The notes: generated by a model not told the origin, from the sequence alone. Shown: positions 8,349 to 17,638, counted from the stretch's first letter. The stretch is DNA of 64,000 nucleotides from Sphingobium xanthum (GCF_019737615.1 NZ_JAHKKS010000009.1:1-64000), one strand, 5' to 3'. Numbers and translations: made by a program.

Positions 8349-9799
8349 TCCCAGCCGAGCGGATCGCCGTCCATCACTTCGATACCGGCGGTGATGAGCG
8401 CATCGCGGATCGCGTCCGAGGTAGCGAAGTCCTTCTCCGCGCGGGCTTCCTTGCGCTTGGCGAGCTGCGCTTCGATCTCGGCTTCGTCGATCGTGGCGGC
8501 CGCCGGGCGCAGGCGCAGATCTGCGCGGGAGAGCGTCAGCAGATCGAGGCCGAGCACGGCATCCATTGCCTCGATGACGGCGCGCTTCTCATCGACCGGC
8601 ACTTTCTTCGTGCCGACCGCTTCGTCGAGCAGAGTCAGCGCGACGGCCGTGTTGAGATCGTCGCTGATCGCGGCGTCGAACTGCGCGAGCAGAGGCGTGA
8701 GCTTGTTGTTGCGCACGGTTTCGGCAGAGGGCACGCCACGGAGCTGCGCGATGGCCATGACCATGCGCTTGAGGCGCGTCAGCGCGGCGCCGAGATTGTC
8801 CCAGCTAAACTCCAGCTCCGAGCGATAATGCGCCTGCAGGCACAGCAGCCGATAAGCGAGCGGGTGATAGCCGCGATCGACCAGCAATTGCAGGCGCAGG
8901 AACTCGCCGGCCGACTTCGACATCTTGCCGCCGCGATCAATCAGGAAATTATTGTGCATCCAGATGCGCGCGCCGCTGTTCTGCGCGCAATCGAGATGGC
9001 CGTGATCGTGGTCGAAGCCCTGGATCGCTTGATTCTGCGCGATCTCGTTCGGATGGTGAATCTCGCGATGGTCGATGCCGCCGGTGTGGATGTCGAACGG
9101 CAGGCCCAGCTCGGCGCGGCTCATCACCGAGCACTCCAGATGCCAGCCCGGCGCGCCGCGACCCCATGGCGAGTCCCATTCCATCTGGCGCGTCTCGCCG
9201 TCCGGCGTCTTGCGCCAGATGGCGAAGTCGGCGCCGTGGCGCTTGCCTTCGACTTCCTCGATGCGGCCTTCGCCCTCATCCGTGGTCGCGCGGGCGAGGC
9301 GGCCATAATCGGCGACCGTCGAGACGTCGAAATAGAGGCCGGAGGGCAGCTCGTAGCAATGCGCCGGCGCGATCGCTTTGGCTGCCTCGATCATCTGCGG
9401 GACATAGTCGGTCGCGATTGTCCAGCGATAGGGATCGCGAACGTGGAGCCAGGCGAGGTCGCGCTTGAACTCGGCGATGTAGAAGGCCGCAATGTCCCAG
9501 GCGGTCTTGCCGAGGCTGGCGGCCGCCTTCTCCATCTTGTCGTCGCCTTCGTCTGCGTCGGAGGTCAGGTGGCCTACATCGGTGATGTTGATGACGTGGC
9601 GCAGCGCATAGCCCTTGAAGGCGAGCGTGCGGCCGAGCGTGTCCGCAAACACATAGGCCCGCATATTACCGATATGCTGGTAGTTATAGACGGTCGGGCC
9701 GCAGCTATAGACCCTCGCCTCACCAGGATGGACGGGCGTGAACGGCTCGATCGAGCGGGTCAGGCTGTTGAACAGGCGCAGGGGCACGGTATCGGACAT
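8333..9799 (-). CDS. cysS: Cysteine--tRNA ligase
   Basis: A 488-residue class I aminoacyl-tRNA synthetase that charges tRNA-Cys. The HIGH-type motif appears as HIGN (NYQHIGNMRAYVFAD) and the KMSKS loop as GGKMSKSAGE. Zinc-site residues include CGPTVYN near residue 32 and GWHLECS. Length and domain order are normal. It heads a probable operon with the DUF3828 and hydroxyacid dehydrogenase genes. The 246-base spacer upstream carries an inverted repeat, which separates it from infC. Confidence 0.97.
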   Translation of the reverse strand: MSDTVPLRLFNSLTRSIEPFTPVHPGEARVYSCGPTVYNYQHIGNMRAYVFADTLGRTLAFKGYALRHVINITDVGHLTSDADEGDDKMEKAAASLGKTAWDIAAFYIAEFKRDLAWLHVRDPYRWTIATDYVPQMIEAAKAIAPAHCYELPSGLYFDVSTVADYGRLARATTDEGEGRIEEVEGKRHGADFAIWRKTPDGETRQMEWDSPWGRGAPGWHLECSVMSRAELGLPFDIHTGGIDHREIHHPNEIAQNQAIQGFDHDHGHLDCAQNSGARIWMHNNFLIDRGGKMSKSAGEFLRLQLLVDRGYHPLAYRLLCLQAHYRSELEFSWDNLGAALTRLKRMVMAIAQLRGVPSAETVRNNKLTPLLAQFDAAISDDLNTAVALTLLDEAVGTKKVPVDEKRAVIEAMDAVLGLDLLTLSRADLRLRPAAATIDEAEIEAQLAKRKEARAEKDFATSDAIRDALITAGIEVMDGDPLGWEWRLD

Positions 9800-9846
9800 G
9801 GCGCTGCCATGTGAGCGGACCGGCGTTCTTTGCCAATAGCTAAAAT

Positions 9847-10010
9847 CCGTTCGGGCTGAGCCCTTCGACTGCCTGCCTGCGGCAGGCGCTCAGGATAGCC
9901 TTCGGCAAAGCCGAAATCGAAGCCTGGTGCTGAGCGAAGGCGAAGCTCCTCATTAAGAAGGAGGCTTCGACAAGCTCAGCCCAGCCCGTCGACAGGCTCA
10001 GGGCGAACGG
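9847..10010. repeat. Imperfect inverted repeat between infC and cysS
   Basis: CCGTTCGGGCTGAGCCCTTC begins at 9847 and its inverted partner ends at 10010, matching over 19 of 23 positions. Inside are further partial copies of the CTTCGACAAGCTCAG core. Elements of this kind are common between sphingomonad genes. The rest of the 9800-10045 spacer holds nothing else I can identify. Confidence 0.75.
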
Positions 10011-10045
10011 ATTTATTCAGATCGAATAATTGCCGCAGCCGCGAC

Positions 10046-10597
10046 TCAGTTCTTCGGCGACAGCACCATCAGCATCTGGCGGCCTTCCATGCGCGGATAG
10101 GACTCGACCTTGGCGATCTCGGACGTGTTCTCGGCGACGCGCTGCAGGAGCTGCATGCCGAGCTGCTGGTGCGCGAGCTCGCGACCACGGAAGCGCAAAG
10201 TGACCTTGACCTTGTCACCCTCGCCGATGAAATCATGGACCTTCTTCATCTTCGTATCATAGTCATGATCGTCGATGTTCGGACGCATCTTGATCTCTTT
10301 GATCTCCTGCGTCTTCTGGGTCTTGCGGGCGATATTCGCCTTTTTCTGCGCCTCGTACTTGTACTTGCCGATGTCGAGGAACTTGCAGACCGGCGGATCG
10401 GCGTTGGGCGAGACTTCCACGAGATCGAGACCGATCTCGGCGGCCTGCTCGATCGCCTCGCGGGTGTACATGACGCCCAGATTTTCGCCTTCTTCATCAA
10501 TCACGCGCACCTTGGGCACGTTGATGAATTCATTGTAACGCGGGCCGTTCATCGGCTGGGGCGGCGCCATCGGGCGGCGCATCATAGGGGGACGGAT
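10046..10597 (-). CDS. infC: Translation initiation factor IF-3 with a probable AUC start
   Basis: A 183-residue IF-3: the N-terminal domain opens with [20 protein letters not shown], a basic linker ([19 protein letters not shown]) follows, and the C-terminal domain ends in MLMVLSPKN. The first in-frame ATG (10585) lies 19 bases from the only good ribosome site, AGGAGA. An in-frame ATC at 10597 lies 7 bases from it, and the codons between (Arg-Pro-Pro) are open. Non-AUG starts on infC are established in E. coli (AUU), where IF-3 uses them to repress its own translation. The ATC start is therefore my preferred reading. Confidence 0.93.
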   Translation of the reverse strand: MRPPMMRRPMAPPQPMNGPRYNEFINVPKVRVIDEEGENLGVMYTREAIEQAAEIGLDLVEVSPNADPPVCKFLDIGKYKYEAQKKANIARKTQKTQEIKEIKMRPNIDDHDYDTKMKKVHDFIGEGDKVKVTLRFRGRELAHQQLGMQLLQRVAENTSEIAKVESYPRMEGRQMLMVLSPKN

Positions 10598-10751
10598 AGC
10601 CAGTTCTCCTCGGAGTTGTTTCGTGGGTCTCTTAACTTAACGGTTTTTTCGCGCAACTTAAAGAGGCGTGCCCGCGATGGCACGCGACTGCGGCCGCTTA
10701 GCCACAGTGGGTTAACGGGCGACGAAGGCGCGCGCGTCGCTCCTGATATAG

Positions 10752-11219
10752 CTATGCCGTCGCCTTTCTGCGACTCCGACGTGCGGGATAGCGGAAATGA
10801 ACGAGCGGATAGGGCCACCCCATTGGGTCCGTGTTCGAGCGTCCGGTGCGGACGAAGCCGCGCCGCTCGTAGAAGGCTACCGCCTGATGCGCCTGTTCGC
10901 TGGCATCGACCTTCGCATCCGGCACCATGTCCAGCGCATAGGCGACGAGCGCGCTGCCATAGCCGCAGCCATGCATGGGCGGATCGACGAACAGCGAGTC
11001 GATCTCATCCTCGCCCATGCCAAGGAAACCGTGAATGGCGCCGGCCTCGTCCGACGCGACCCACAGATCGGTCTGGGGCAGGTGATCGCGCTCGACGATG
11101 ATGTCGATCGCGGCGCGGTCCCCCGGCGTCACGAAATGGTGCGTCGCGTCGACCGCCGCCCGCCAGATCTCCATGGCCCTGGGAAGATCGGCAGGCGTGC
11201 CCTTGCGAATATCGATCAA
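10752..11219 (-). CDS. GNAT family N-acetyltransferase
   Basis: A 155-residue GNAT domain beginning [20 protein letters not shown]. The acetyl-CoA loop region is [13 protein letters not shown] and the C-terminal strand [15 protein letters not shown], as usual for the family. The substrate is unknown. The start is a TTG at 11219 whose last bases form the thrS stop (TTGA overlap), so translation is probably coupled to thrS. Starting at the first internal ATG would remove the first beta strand. The C-terminus is Arg-rich. Confidence 0.85.
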   Translation of the reverse strand: MIDIRKGTPADLPRAMEIWRAAVDATHHFVTPGDRAAIDIIVERDHLPQTDLWVASDEAGAIHGFLGMGEDEIDSLFVDPPMHGCGYGSALVAYALDMVPDAKVDASEQAHQAVAFYERRGFVRTGRSNTDPMGWPYPLVHFRYPARRSRRKATA

Positions 11220-13216
11220 CGCAGGTCCGGCGGCGTCGCTTCCGCCACCAGCTGGGCGATGACTCCATCGACCGTCATCACCTTCTGATGCTCGTCCGAG
11301 CCGAGACGGCGCAGGGCGACCGTGCCTTCCTCCGCCTCGCGCCGGCCGACGACCAGCAGGTTGGGCACCTTGGCGAGGCTGTGCTCGCGCACCTTGTAGT
11401 TGATCTTCTCGTTGCGCAGATCGGTTTCGGCGCGGATGCCGGCGGCGGCCAGCTTCGCAACGACCTCCTTCGCATAGTCGTCCGCGTCCGAGACGATCGT
11501 CGCCACCACGGCCTGTGTCGGCGCGAGCCAGACCGGCAGCTTGCCGGCGAAATGCTCGATCAGGATGCCGATGAAGCGCTCATAGCTGCCGAAGATGGCG
11601 CGGTGGAGCATCACCGGCCGATGCTTCTCGCCATCCTCGCCGACATAGTTCGCATCGAGACGCTCGGGCAGCACGCGGTCGGACTGGATCGTGCCGACCT
11701 GCCAGGTGCGGCCGATCGCGTCGGTCAGGTGCCATTCCAGCTTGGGTGCATAGAAGGCGCCTTCGCCCGGAAGCTCTTCCCAGCCATATTCCTCCGTGGC
11801 GAGACCGGCGCGCACGACCGCATCGCGCAGCTCCGTCTCGGCCAGGTCCCACATCTCTTCCGTGCCGAAGCGCTTCTCCGGACGGAGCGCCAGCTTGATC
11901 GAATAGGTGAAGCCGAAATCCTTGTAGACGCGATCGGCGAGCTTGCAGAAATCCTGCACTTCATCGACGATCTGGTCTTCGCGGCAGAAGATATGGCCGT
12001 CATCCTGCGTGAACTGGCGCACGCGCATCAGCCCGTGCAGCGCGCCATGCGGCTCGTTGCGGTGGCAGCAGCCATTCTCGACAAGGCGCAGCGGCAGGTC
12101 GCGATAGGATTTGATGCCCTGCTTGAAGATCAGGATGTGCGCGGGGCAGTTCATCGGCTTGAGCGCCATCCACTGGGCGTCGTTCGACACCATCGGACCA
12201 TCGTCCTCGATGTTCGGCGTCTCGTCGGGGATGACGAACATGTTCTCGCGATATTTGCCCCAGTGGCCGGACTGCTCCCACTGGCGCGCGTCCATCACCT
12301 GCGGCGTCTTGACCTCCTTGCTGCCGGCACCGTTCACCGCCCGGCGCATATAATCCTCGAGCGCGCGGTAGATGACATAGCCATTGGGGTGCCAGAACAC
12401 TGAGCCATGTGCTTCCTGCTGGAGATGGAACAGGTCCATTTCCTGGCCGAGCCGGCGGTGATCGCGCTTGGCGGCTTCCTCGAGGCGCAGCAGATGCGCA
12501 TCGAGCTGCTTCTTGTTGAGCCAGCCCGTGCCGTAGATGCGCGAGAGCATCGCGTTTTTCTGGTCGCCGCGCCAGTATGCGCCCGAAACGCGCGTCAGCT
12601 TGAACGCCTGCGGATCGAGCTTGCCCGTCGAGGCGAGATGCGGCCCGCGGCACATATCCAGCCAGTCGTTTCCGGACCAGTAGACCGTCAGGTCCTCGTC
12701 GCCGGGCAGCTCGGCCGCCCATTCCGCCTTGAAGCTCTCGCCCTGGCTCGCCCAGCGCTCGATCAGCGCCTCGCGGCTCCAGACTTCGCGGCGCAGCGGC
12801 TTGTCGGCGGCGATGATCTCGCGCATCTTCGCCTCGATCGCGGGCAGGTCCTCCTCCGTGAAGGGACCGCGCGAGGCCGGAGCGGCCACATCATAATAGA
12901 AGCCGTCGTCCGTCGCCGGGCCGAAAGTGATCTGCGTGCCGGGGAACAGCGCCTGCACTGCTTCGGCCAGGATGTGCGCGAAGTCGTGGCGCACCAGCTC
13001 CAGCGCATCCTTCTCGTCCTTCGCCGTCACCAGCGCCAATTGCGCGTCGGCCTCCAGCGGGCGCATGATGTCATAGAGCTCGCCGTCCACCTTGGCGGCG
13101 AGCGCCGCCTTGGCGAGGCCCGGGCCGATGGCGGCGGCGATCTCCGCCGGCGTGGTCCCGCGCGCGACGTCGCGCTGCGAGCCATCGGGGAGCGTGATCT
13201 TCACTTGTTCCGTCAT
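11216..13216 (-). CDS. thrS: Threonine--tRNA ligase
   Basis: A 666-residue class II synthetase that charges tRNA-Thr. It has an N-terminal TGS domain ([14 protein letters not shown]), the second editing domain with [16 protein letters not shown], the catalytic core with the zinc residues seen around [13 protein letters not shown] and CCHRNEPHG, and a C-terminal anticodon-binding domain ([18 protein letters not shown]). Length is normal. The ATG at 13216 follows AGGGACAAAA. Upstream lie a threonine-rich leader ORF and competing hairpins, so expression probably responds to threonyl-tRNA supply. The GNAT gene follows with a 4-base overlap. Confidence 0.97.
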   Translation of the reverse strand: MTEQVKITLPDGSQRDVARGTTPAEIAAAIGPGLAKAALAAKVDGELYDIMRPLEADAQLALVTAKDEKDALELVRHDFAHILAEAVQALFPGTQITFGPATDDGFYYDVAAPASRGPFTEEDLPAIEAKMREIIAADKPLRREVWSREALIERWASQGESFKAEWAAELPGDEDLTVYWSGNDWLDMCRGPHLASTGKLDPQAFKLTRVSGAYWRGDQKNAMLSRIYGTGWLNKKQLDAHLLRLEEAAKRDHRRLGQEMDLFHLQQEAHGSVFWHPNGYVIYRALEDYMRRAVNGAGSKEVKTPQVMDARQWEQSGHWGKYRENMFVIPDETPNIEDDGPMVSNDAQWMALKPMNCPAHILIFKQGIKSYRDLPLRLVENGCCHRNEPHGALHGLMRVRQFTQDDGHIFCREDQIVDEVQDFCKLADRVYKDFGFTYSIKLALRPEKRFGTEEMWDLAETELRDAVVRAGLATEEYGWEELPGEGAFYAPKLEWHLTDAIGRTWQVGTIQSDRVLPERLDANYVGEDGEKHRPVMLHRAIFGSYERFIGILIEHFAGKLPVWLAPTQAVVATIVSDADDYAKEVVAKLAAAGIRAETDLRNEKINYKVREHSLAKVPNLLVVGRREAEEGTVALRRLGSDEHQKVMTVDGVIAQLVAEATPPDLR

Positions 13217-13277
13217 CGGTTTTTGTCCCTGTCTGCGTGCCTGCGCTTAGGCAAGCCGCGCCTGATTGAAAAGAGGC

Positions 13278-13372
13278 TCGAAAGGGGAGTGTGCCGCCGG
13301 CCCAGTCCCTTTCGGATGGGCCTCGGCTGGAACCGCGTCTGTTACGTGAGCGTGACGCGCATGCCGAGGCCC
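13278..13372 (-). promoter_or_regulatory. Candidate thrS attenuator (competing hairpins)
   Basis: On the thrS strand three stems can form but not all at once: GGGCCTCGGC (13372-13363) with GCCGAGGCCC (13327-13318); GGCCCA with TGGGCC across 13321-13299; and CGAAAGGG (13314-13307) with CCCTTTCG (13286-13279), which is followed by AGCCTCTTTT. The first and second compete, as do the second and third. Which stem terminates and which antiterminates is not settled by inspection. Confidence 0.6.
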
Positions 13373-13425
13373 CCCGGAGTGGTCCGGGTGGTGGTCGTAG
13401 TCGTCGTGGTGGTCGACATCGGCAT
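13342..13425 (-). CDS. Threonine-rich leader peptide upstream of thrS
   Basis: A 27-codon ORF starting ATG 13425 (MPMS) runs into nine consecutive Thr codons, one Arg, two more Thr, then PGGLGMRV and Thr-Leu-Thr before a TAA stop: 13 Thr in 27 residues. It ends 126 bases before the thrS ATG. Nested in-frame ATGs at 13437 and 13419 are alternatives. No ribosome site precedes any of them, but a candidate promoter places the transcript start at 13425, so the message may be leaderless, as reported for some alphaproteobacterial leader peptides. Ribosome stalling at the Thr run would report threonyl-tRNA shortage. Confidence 0.75.
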   Translation of the reverse strand: MPMSTTTTTTTTTRTTPGGLGMRVTLT

Positions 13426-13432
13426 GGGAGGG

Positions 13433-13461
13433 CTCATAGCAGGCAAGGATGAAACTGTCAT
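13433..13461 (-). promoter_or_regulatory. Candidate promoter of the thrS leader
   Basis: On the minus strand ATGACA (13461-13456) and TATGAG (13438-13433) are 17 bases apart, close to the sigma-70 consensus. The A of the ATG at 13425 lies eight bases past the -10 box, so transcription would begin at or next to the leader start codon. Confidence 0.5.
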
Positions 13462-13547
13462 CCCGCGCGACATGTCCCCGGTGCGGCATCGGCGATACAA
13501 GCGCATGACGCTCAATATGGCAGCAAATCGCGCTTGGCCTATTTTCT

Positions 13548-13561
13548 GGACAGGCCTGTCC
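13548..13561. promoter_or_regulatory. Perfect palindrome before the MarR gene
   Basis: GGACAGGCCTGTCC is a perfect 14-base palindrome ending 20 bases before the marR-family start codon, the usual place and symmetry for a MarR autorepression site. It also lies in the spacer shared with the divergent thrS leader, about 90 bases upstream of that promoter. Confidence 0.55.
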
Positions 13562-13581
13562 CGATCGGACACTAAGCAGTC

Positions 13582-14112
13582 ATGGGGAACGCCGCTCGCC
13601 CGAAGATCGACCGCACCGCGCAGTCCATCCTGAGCCTCGTCAAGCAGGTCCAGTACAAGGCGTTCGTCCGGCTGGAATCGGTGTTTCAGCCGCTCGGCAT
13701 CACGGCGGTGCAGTTCCGTATCCTCACCACGCTTTCCATGCGTCCCGGCCTCTCGTCGGCGGAGCTGGCGCGTCTGTACGACGTGAAGCCGCAGACGATG
13801 ATCAAGCAGATCGCGCTGCTGGAAGGCAAAGGCCTGATCGGCCGGCAGACCAGCCCGGCCAACAAGCGCCTGCTCGAACTGACGCTGACGGCCGAGGGCG
13901 CGACGGTCCTCAAGCAATGTCACAAGGGCTCGCTGGCGATGGAGCGGACGCTGCTCGATCCGCTGACCCAGGGCGAGCAGGACCAGATGCGCGCCATGTT
14001 GTTGACCTTGCTGCAATCGATGAGCGCGCCGACGATCGTGGATGAACCCGCACAGTCCGATCTCGAGGAACTCTCCCAGGAATATAGCCGGGTCGGCGTC
14101 CAGCGGATCTGA
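13582..14112 (+). CDS. MarR family transcriptional regulator
   Basis: A 176-residue winged-helix protein. The MarR core runs from about residue 15 to 150: QYKAFVRLESVFQPLGITAVQFRILTTL forms the first helices, SSAELARLYDVKPQTMIKQI the recognition region, and NKRLLELTLTAEGATVL the wing. Members usually repress nearby catabolic or stress genes and release DNA on binding a phenolic ligand. It stands upstream of, and on the same strand as, an LLM-type flavin oxidoreductase gene that it may control. The palindrome at 13548-13561 is its likely own operator. Confidence 0.9.
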   Translation: MGNAARPKIDRTAQSILSLVKQVQYKAFVRLESVFQPLGITAVQFRILTTLSMRPGLSSAELARLYDVKPQTMIKQIALLEGKGLIGRQTSPANKRLLELTLTAEGATVLKQCHKGSLAMERTLLDPLTQGEQDQMRAMLLTLLQSMSAPTIVDEPAQSDLEELSQEYSRVGVQRI

Positions 14113-14123
14113 GTCTCGCTTTT

Positions 14124-14227
14124 CCCTCTCCTATTGGGGAGAGGAGGTTGGGCCGTTCCGATTTGGTGCGGCGCTTCGGCGACAGGCTGTTCTCCCTCTC
14201 CCCAGCCCTCTCCCCGAGGGGAGAGGG
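14124..14227. repeat. CCTCTCCCC/GGGGAGAGG hairpin repeats, locus 1
   Basis: Two hairpins of one family lie in the 314-base spacer after the MarR gene: CTCTCC/GGAGAG around 14126-14143, and perfect 10-base arms CCCTCTCCCC/GGGGAGAGGG with a 2-base loop at 14206-14227. The same unit recurs at 25691-25840. They may act as terminators or mRNA stabilisers. Confidence 0.7.
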
Positions 14228-14350
14228 AGCTTTGGTGTTCCCGGTCGGGCTTGTCGCTCTACCATTTGAGCAAGCTTCTGCGGATGATCGGCGCAGTCTG
14301 ATCGTCATGCCGCCCGCACCCCCGGCAACAAGGCGCTTTACAAACTTGCA

Positions 14351-14382
14351 TGACAGTGTCAGCTAGGCTGTTATAAGCTTGG
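14351..14382 (+). promoter_or_regulatory. Candidate promoter and palindrome before the LLM oxidoreductase
   Basis: TGACAGTGTCA (14351-14361) is a perfect odd palindrome whose left half provides a -35-like ATGACA. TATAAG sits 16 bases further on. A regulator bound there would cover the -35 region. Which regulator uses it is unknown; the MarR gene is the nearest candidate. Confidence 0.4.
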
Positions 14383-14426
14383 CTGTTGAATGCCGGTCGG
14401 CGCAGCGCAGAGAGGGATAGCGAGAC

Positions 14427-15731
14427 ATGCAGTTCGGGCTCTTCTACGAACATCAGTCGCCGGCGCCGTTCACCGCCGAGAAAGACCACCAGATCTTCCA
14501 GAACGCGCTGGCCGAGCTCGAGCTCGCCGATCAGCTCGGCTATGATTATGCTTGGCTGGTCGAGCATCATTTCCTCGAGGAATATTCGCACAGCTCCGCG
14601 CCGGAAGTCTTCCTGGGCGCGCTCAGCCAGCGCACCAAGCGCATGCGCCTCGGCCATGGCATCTGCGTGATGCCGCCCGCCATCAATCATCCCGCCCGCG
14701 TCGCCGAGCGCATCGCGACGCTCGACCTGCTGTCCGGCGGCCGTATCGACTGGGGCACTGGCGAGAGCGGCACCGCGCTGGAGCTGGAAGGCTTCGGCGT
14801 CGATGTCGATCGCAAGAAGGACATGTGGCGCGAGGCGACCGAGCAGTGCGCCAACATGCTCACCATGACGCCCTATCCCGGATACGAGGGCGAATTCTTC
14901 TCGATGCCGACGCGCAACATCGTGCCCAAGCCGCTGCAGAAGCCGCACCCGCCTCTGTGGGTCGCCTGCTCGCGGCGCGACACGATCCTGCATGCCGCGC
15001 GCAACGGCATGGGCGCGCTGGTCTTCGGCTTCGCCGCGCCCGAGCAGGCCGGCAAGTGGGTCCAGGAATATTACGACATCATCAAGTCCGACGAATGCGT
15101 GCCGATCGGCCATGCGGTGAACGCCAATTTCGCGATCGTGACGGCGCTCAGCGTCCATGAAGACGAGGAAGAGGCGGTGCGCCGCGGCTCGCAGGGCTTC
15201 AAGTTCTTCGGCTATTCGCTGGGCTATTATTCCTCCTTCGGCAGCACCAAGCCGGGCGATTCCAGGGTCTGGGAGACTTTTCTCAAGGCCGAGGACAAGA
15301 TCGAGGACAATCACGGCAACGGCGGCATCGGCACGCCCGATCAGGTCTATGAGCACTGCAAGGGTTATGCGGACGTCGGCGTCGATCAGATCATCTTCGT
15401 GCAGCAGACCGGCCCGGCCAATCACGACCACATCACGGAATCATTGGAGCTGTTCGCCAAGACCGCGATGCCGCGCCTGAAGGCTGACGAGGTAGAGCGG
15501 CAGGCGAAGAAGCAGGCCGAGCTGGCGCCCTATATCGAGGCGGCGCTGGCGCGGAAGAAGAAGATGACGCCGATCGCGATTGACGAGATCGAGCCGGTCA
15601 CATCCTTCGGCCAGCGCAAGAAGGATGCCGGCGCCTATGTGAACTTCCGCTCGGATCGCGGCGGCGGCGTCGCGGTGGTGCCGGACGATCCGCTCGCGCC
15701 GGTGGCCAGGGATCCCGCCGGGGCGGAGTGA
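14427..15731 (+). CDS. LLM class flavin-dependent oxidoreductase (long form)
   Basis: A 434-residue bacterial-luciferase-like protein. The TIM-barrel core begins MQFGLFYEHQ and carries YAWLVEHHF, GGRIDWGTGESG and PHPPLWVACSRRDT, all typical of this subgroup. Such enzymes use reduced FMN (or F420) supplied by a reductase to monooxygenate substrates. A charged C-terminal extension after residue 350 (KKQAELAPYIEAALARKKK) makes it longer than the roughly 350-400 of many relatives. The substrate is unknown. It lies downstream of a MarR gene and ends at a hairpin shared with the convergent GMC oxidoreductase gene. Confidence 0.9.
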   Translation: MQFGLFYEHQSPAPFTAEKDHQIFQNALAELELADQLGYDYAWLVEHHFLEEYSHSSAPEVFLGALSQRTKRMRLGHGICVMPPAINHPARVAERIATLDLLSGGRIDWGTGESGTALELEGFGVDVDRKKDMWREATEQCANMLTMTPYPGYEGEFFSMPTRNIVPKPLQKPHPPLWVACSRRDTILHAARNGMGALVFGFAAPEQAGKWVQEYYDIIKSDECVPIGHAVNANFAIVTALSVHEDEEEAVRRGSQGFKFFGYSLGYYSSFGSTKPGDSRVWETFLKAEDKIEDNHGNGGIGTPDQVYEHCKGYADVGVDQIIFVQQTGPANHDHITESLELFAKTAMPRLKADEVERQAKKQAELAPYIEAALARKKKMTPIAIDEIEPVTSFGQRKKDAGAYVNFRSDRGGGVAVVPDDPLAPVARDPAGAE

Positions 15732-15735
15732 GCCG

Positions 15736-15771
15736 CGAAAGAGGGAGGCCTCGGCCTAGACCTCTCTTTCG
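15736..15771. terminator. Hairpin between convergent LLM and GMC genes
   Basis: CGAAAGAG (15736-15743) pairs with CTCTTTCG (15764-15771), extended by AGG/CCT, just after the LLM stop and before the GMC stop. A second small hairpin CCCGC-CTTC-GCGGG follows. The position suits a bidirectional terminator, although no long T-run is present. Confidence 0.45.
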
Positions 15772-15817
15772 TCGTTCCCGCCTTCGCGGGAGAACAGGAG
15801 CGGACAGGATACTCGCC

Positions 15818-17440
15818 TCACTCCGCGGCAGCCAGCGGGACCATGCCGCGAATGAGATCCGAGGCGCGCTCGGCCACCATGATGACGGCGGCATTGATGT
15901 TGGCGCCCGGCACGGTCGGAAAGACCGAGGCATCGACGACGCGCAGGCCCTGTACGCCCTTCACGCGCAGGTCGCTGTCGACGACAGCGGCCGGATCGTC
16001 ACCCATGCGGCAGGTGCCGCAGGGATGCTGGGTTATCTTGAGATTGTCGCGAATATACTGGTCGAGCGTCGCCTCGTCGGTGGCGTCGGCGCCCGGCGCC
16101 AGCTCGCCCGAGATCATGTCCTTGAGCGGCGCCTCTGCGAAGATGCGGCGCACCGCGTCGATGCCGCCGCGCACCTCTGCGAAGTCGTTCGGGGTCGAGA
16201 GCAGATTGAGGTCGATGCGCGGGCGCTCGAACGGATCGGCCGAGCGCAGTTCCACCGTGCCCCGGCTTTCGGGGTGAAGCTGCATGACCATGACCGAAAG
16301 CACATGGCTCTGCCGCTGGCCGAAGACGGGATACCAGAGCTTGGCGTCGAGCCGCACCGGCAGGAAGACGAGCTGGATATCCGGCCGCTCCAGCTCCGGC
16401 CGCGTGCGCAGCATCATGATGCCGCTGGTGATCTGACTGGCGAACGGACCCTTGCCGGTCGCCGCCCAGCGCATGACCGAGCGGGCCGCCCGGTCGAAGC
16501 GCAATTGCGACAGGAACGTCGTGCCGTCATGCGCGGCGAAGCTCATGTAGAGTACCGGATGCTCGGAGAGGTTGCGCCCGACCTGCGCGGCATCGACGCG
16601 CGTTTGGATGCCCAGCGCCGCCAGCTGCTCGCGCGGGCCGATGCCGGAGAGCATCAGCAATTGCGGGCTGTTATAGGCGCCGCCGGAGAGGATCACTTCC
16701 TTGCGGGCGTACGCCTCGTGTCCTTTGCCGCGCTGTCGATAGTCGATGCCGACCGCGCGATCGCCCTCGAAGAGGATGCGCGTCGCCTGCGCGCCGGTCC
16801 TGAGATGCAGGTTCGGGCGTTCCAGCGCCGGCTGCAAATAGGCTTTTGACGTGCTGGCACGGCGTCCGTTGCGATCGACCGTCACCTCGGCGGGGCCATA
16901 GCCTTCCTGGGCGTCGCCGCTCAGATCCTCGCTATAGGCAAAGCCCGCGGCCTCGACGGACTTGCGGATAGGACCGCCGAGCAGATGGCCGTCCTCCACG
17001 CGATTGACGCTGAGCGGGCCGTCGCCGCCATGATAGCGCCCTTCGCCGCGCCAGCTGGCTTCCATCCGGCGGAAATAGGGGAGCACATCGGCATAGCTCC
17101 AGCCGCGCGCGCCCATCTGTCGCCACCCGTCATAGTCGCTCGAATGGCCGCGCATGTAGATCATGCCGTTGACCGAGGAGCAGCCGCCCAGCAGGCGGCC
17201 GCGCGGCAATGGCATTGAGCGGCCGCCGAGTTTCGCGTCCGGCTCGCTCTGATAGCCCCAGTCGAACGCCGGATTGCCCGCTGCCATCATGAAGCCGAGC
17301 GGCATCCGCAGCAGCCAGCTATCGTCCGCGCCGCCCGCCTCGAGCAGCAGCACCTGGTTCTTGCCGTCTTCGGTCAGCCGGTTGGCGAGGACGCAACCGG
17401 CCGATCCTGCGCCGACGATGATATAGTCATACTCCGACAT
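15818..17440 (-). CDS. GMC family FAD-dependent oxidoreductase
   Basis: A 540-residue glucose-methanol-choline oxidoreductase, closest in pattern to choline/alcohol dehydrogenases. The FAD Rossmann motif [17 protein letters not shown] is at the N-terminus. GMC signature 1 is seen as [18 protein letters not shown] and signature 2 as [17 protein letters not shown]. The C-terminal HPCGTCRMG carries the conserved catalytic-region His. It would oxidise an alcohol to an aldehyde. It is divergent from an aldehyde dehydrogenase gene at 17639, which could take the product further. Confidence 0.93.
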   Translation of the reverse strand: MSEYDYIIVGAGSAGCVLANRLTEDGKNQVLLLEAGGADDSWLLRMPLGFMMAAGNPAFDWGYQSEPDAKLGGRSMPLPRGRLLGGCSSVNGMIYMRGHSSDYDGWRQMGARGWSYADVLPYFRRMEASWRGEGRYHGGDGPLSVNRVEDGHLLGGPIRKSVEAAGFAYSEDLSGDAQEGYGPAEVTVDRNGRRASTSKAYLQPALERPNLHLRTGAQATRILFEGDRAVGIDYRQRGKGHEAYARKEVILSGGAYNSPQLLMLSGIGPREQLAALGIQTRVDAAQVGRNLSEHPVLYMSFAAHDGTTFLSQLRFDRAARSVMRWAATGKGPFASQITSGIMMLRTRPELERPDIQLVFLPVRLDAKLWYPVFGQRQSHVLSVMVMQLHPESRGTVELRSADPFERPRIDLNLLSTPNDFAEVRGGIDAVRRIFAEAPLKDMISGELAPGADATDEATLDQYIRDNLKITQHPCGTCRMGDDPAAVVDSDLRVKGVQGLRVVDASVFPTVPGANINAAVIMVAERASDLIRGMVPLAAAE

Positions 17441-17538
17441 GGAGCGCCGTTCTCAAGCCGGGGCCAAAAGCGGAACGGATCGGCTGAAGCTGTACTGCTT
17501 GGGCATTTTCCTCTCCGCACGATGTCTCCTAACCGTTG

Positions 17539-17548
17539 TGCCATGGCA
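17539..17548. promoter_or_regulatory. Short palindrome in the GMC/ALDH divergent promoter region
   Basis: TGCCATGGCA, a perfect 10-base palindrome, lies roughly midway in the 198-base spacer between the divergent GMC oxidoreductase and aldehyde dehydrogenase genes. It may be a shared operator. A site this short can also occur by chance. Confidence 0.25.
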
Positions 17549-17638
17549 AATAGCGTTCGACAAGAGCTAACGCCGTCCGCTATGGCCGCGGCCAAATGCG
17601 GCGCTCGGCGCCGGTCTAGAACAGGAGAAGTGAGGAGC

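Noticed and set aside
9847-10010. Possible CRISPR or satellite array
   Set aside because: Only one inverted pair with partial internal copies; no regular direct repeats or spacers.
12407-13633. Plus-strand frame containing nine valines in a row
   Set aside because: It is the complement of the Thr leader and of thrS; no start, ribosome site or family.
13342-14016. 224-codon minus-strand frame across the MarR gene
   Set aside because: Only its last 27 codons (the Thr leader) are supported; the rest is the antisense of a clear MarR gene.
14255-14285. tRNA D-arm-like sequence (GCTCAAATGGTAGAGC on the minus strand)
   Set aside because: No matching acceptor stem, anticodon arm or T-arm around it; treated as chance or a decayed fragment.
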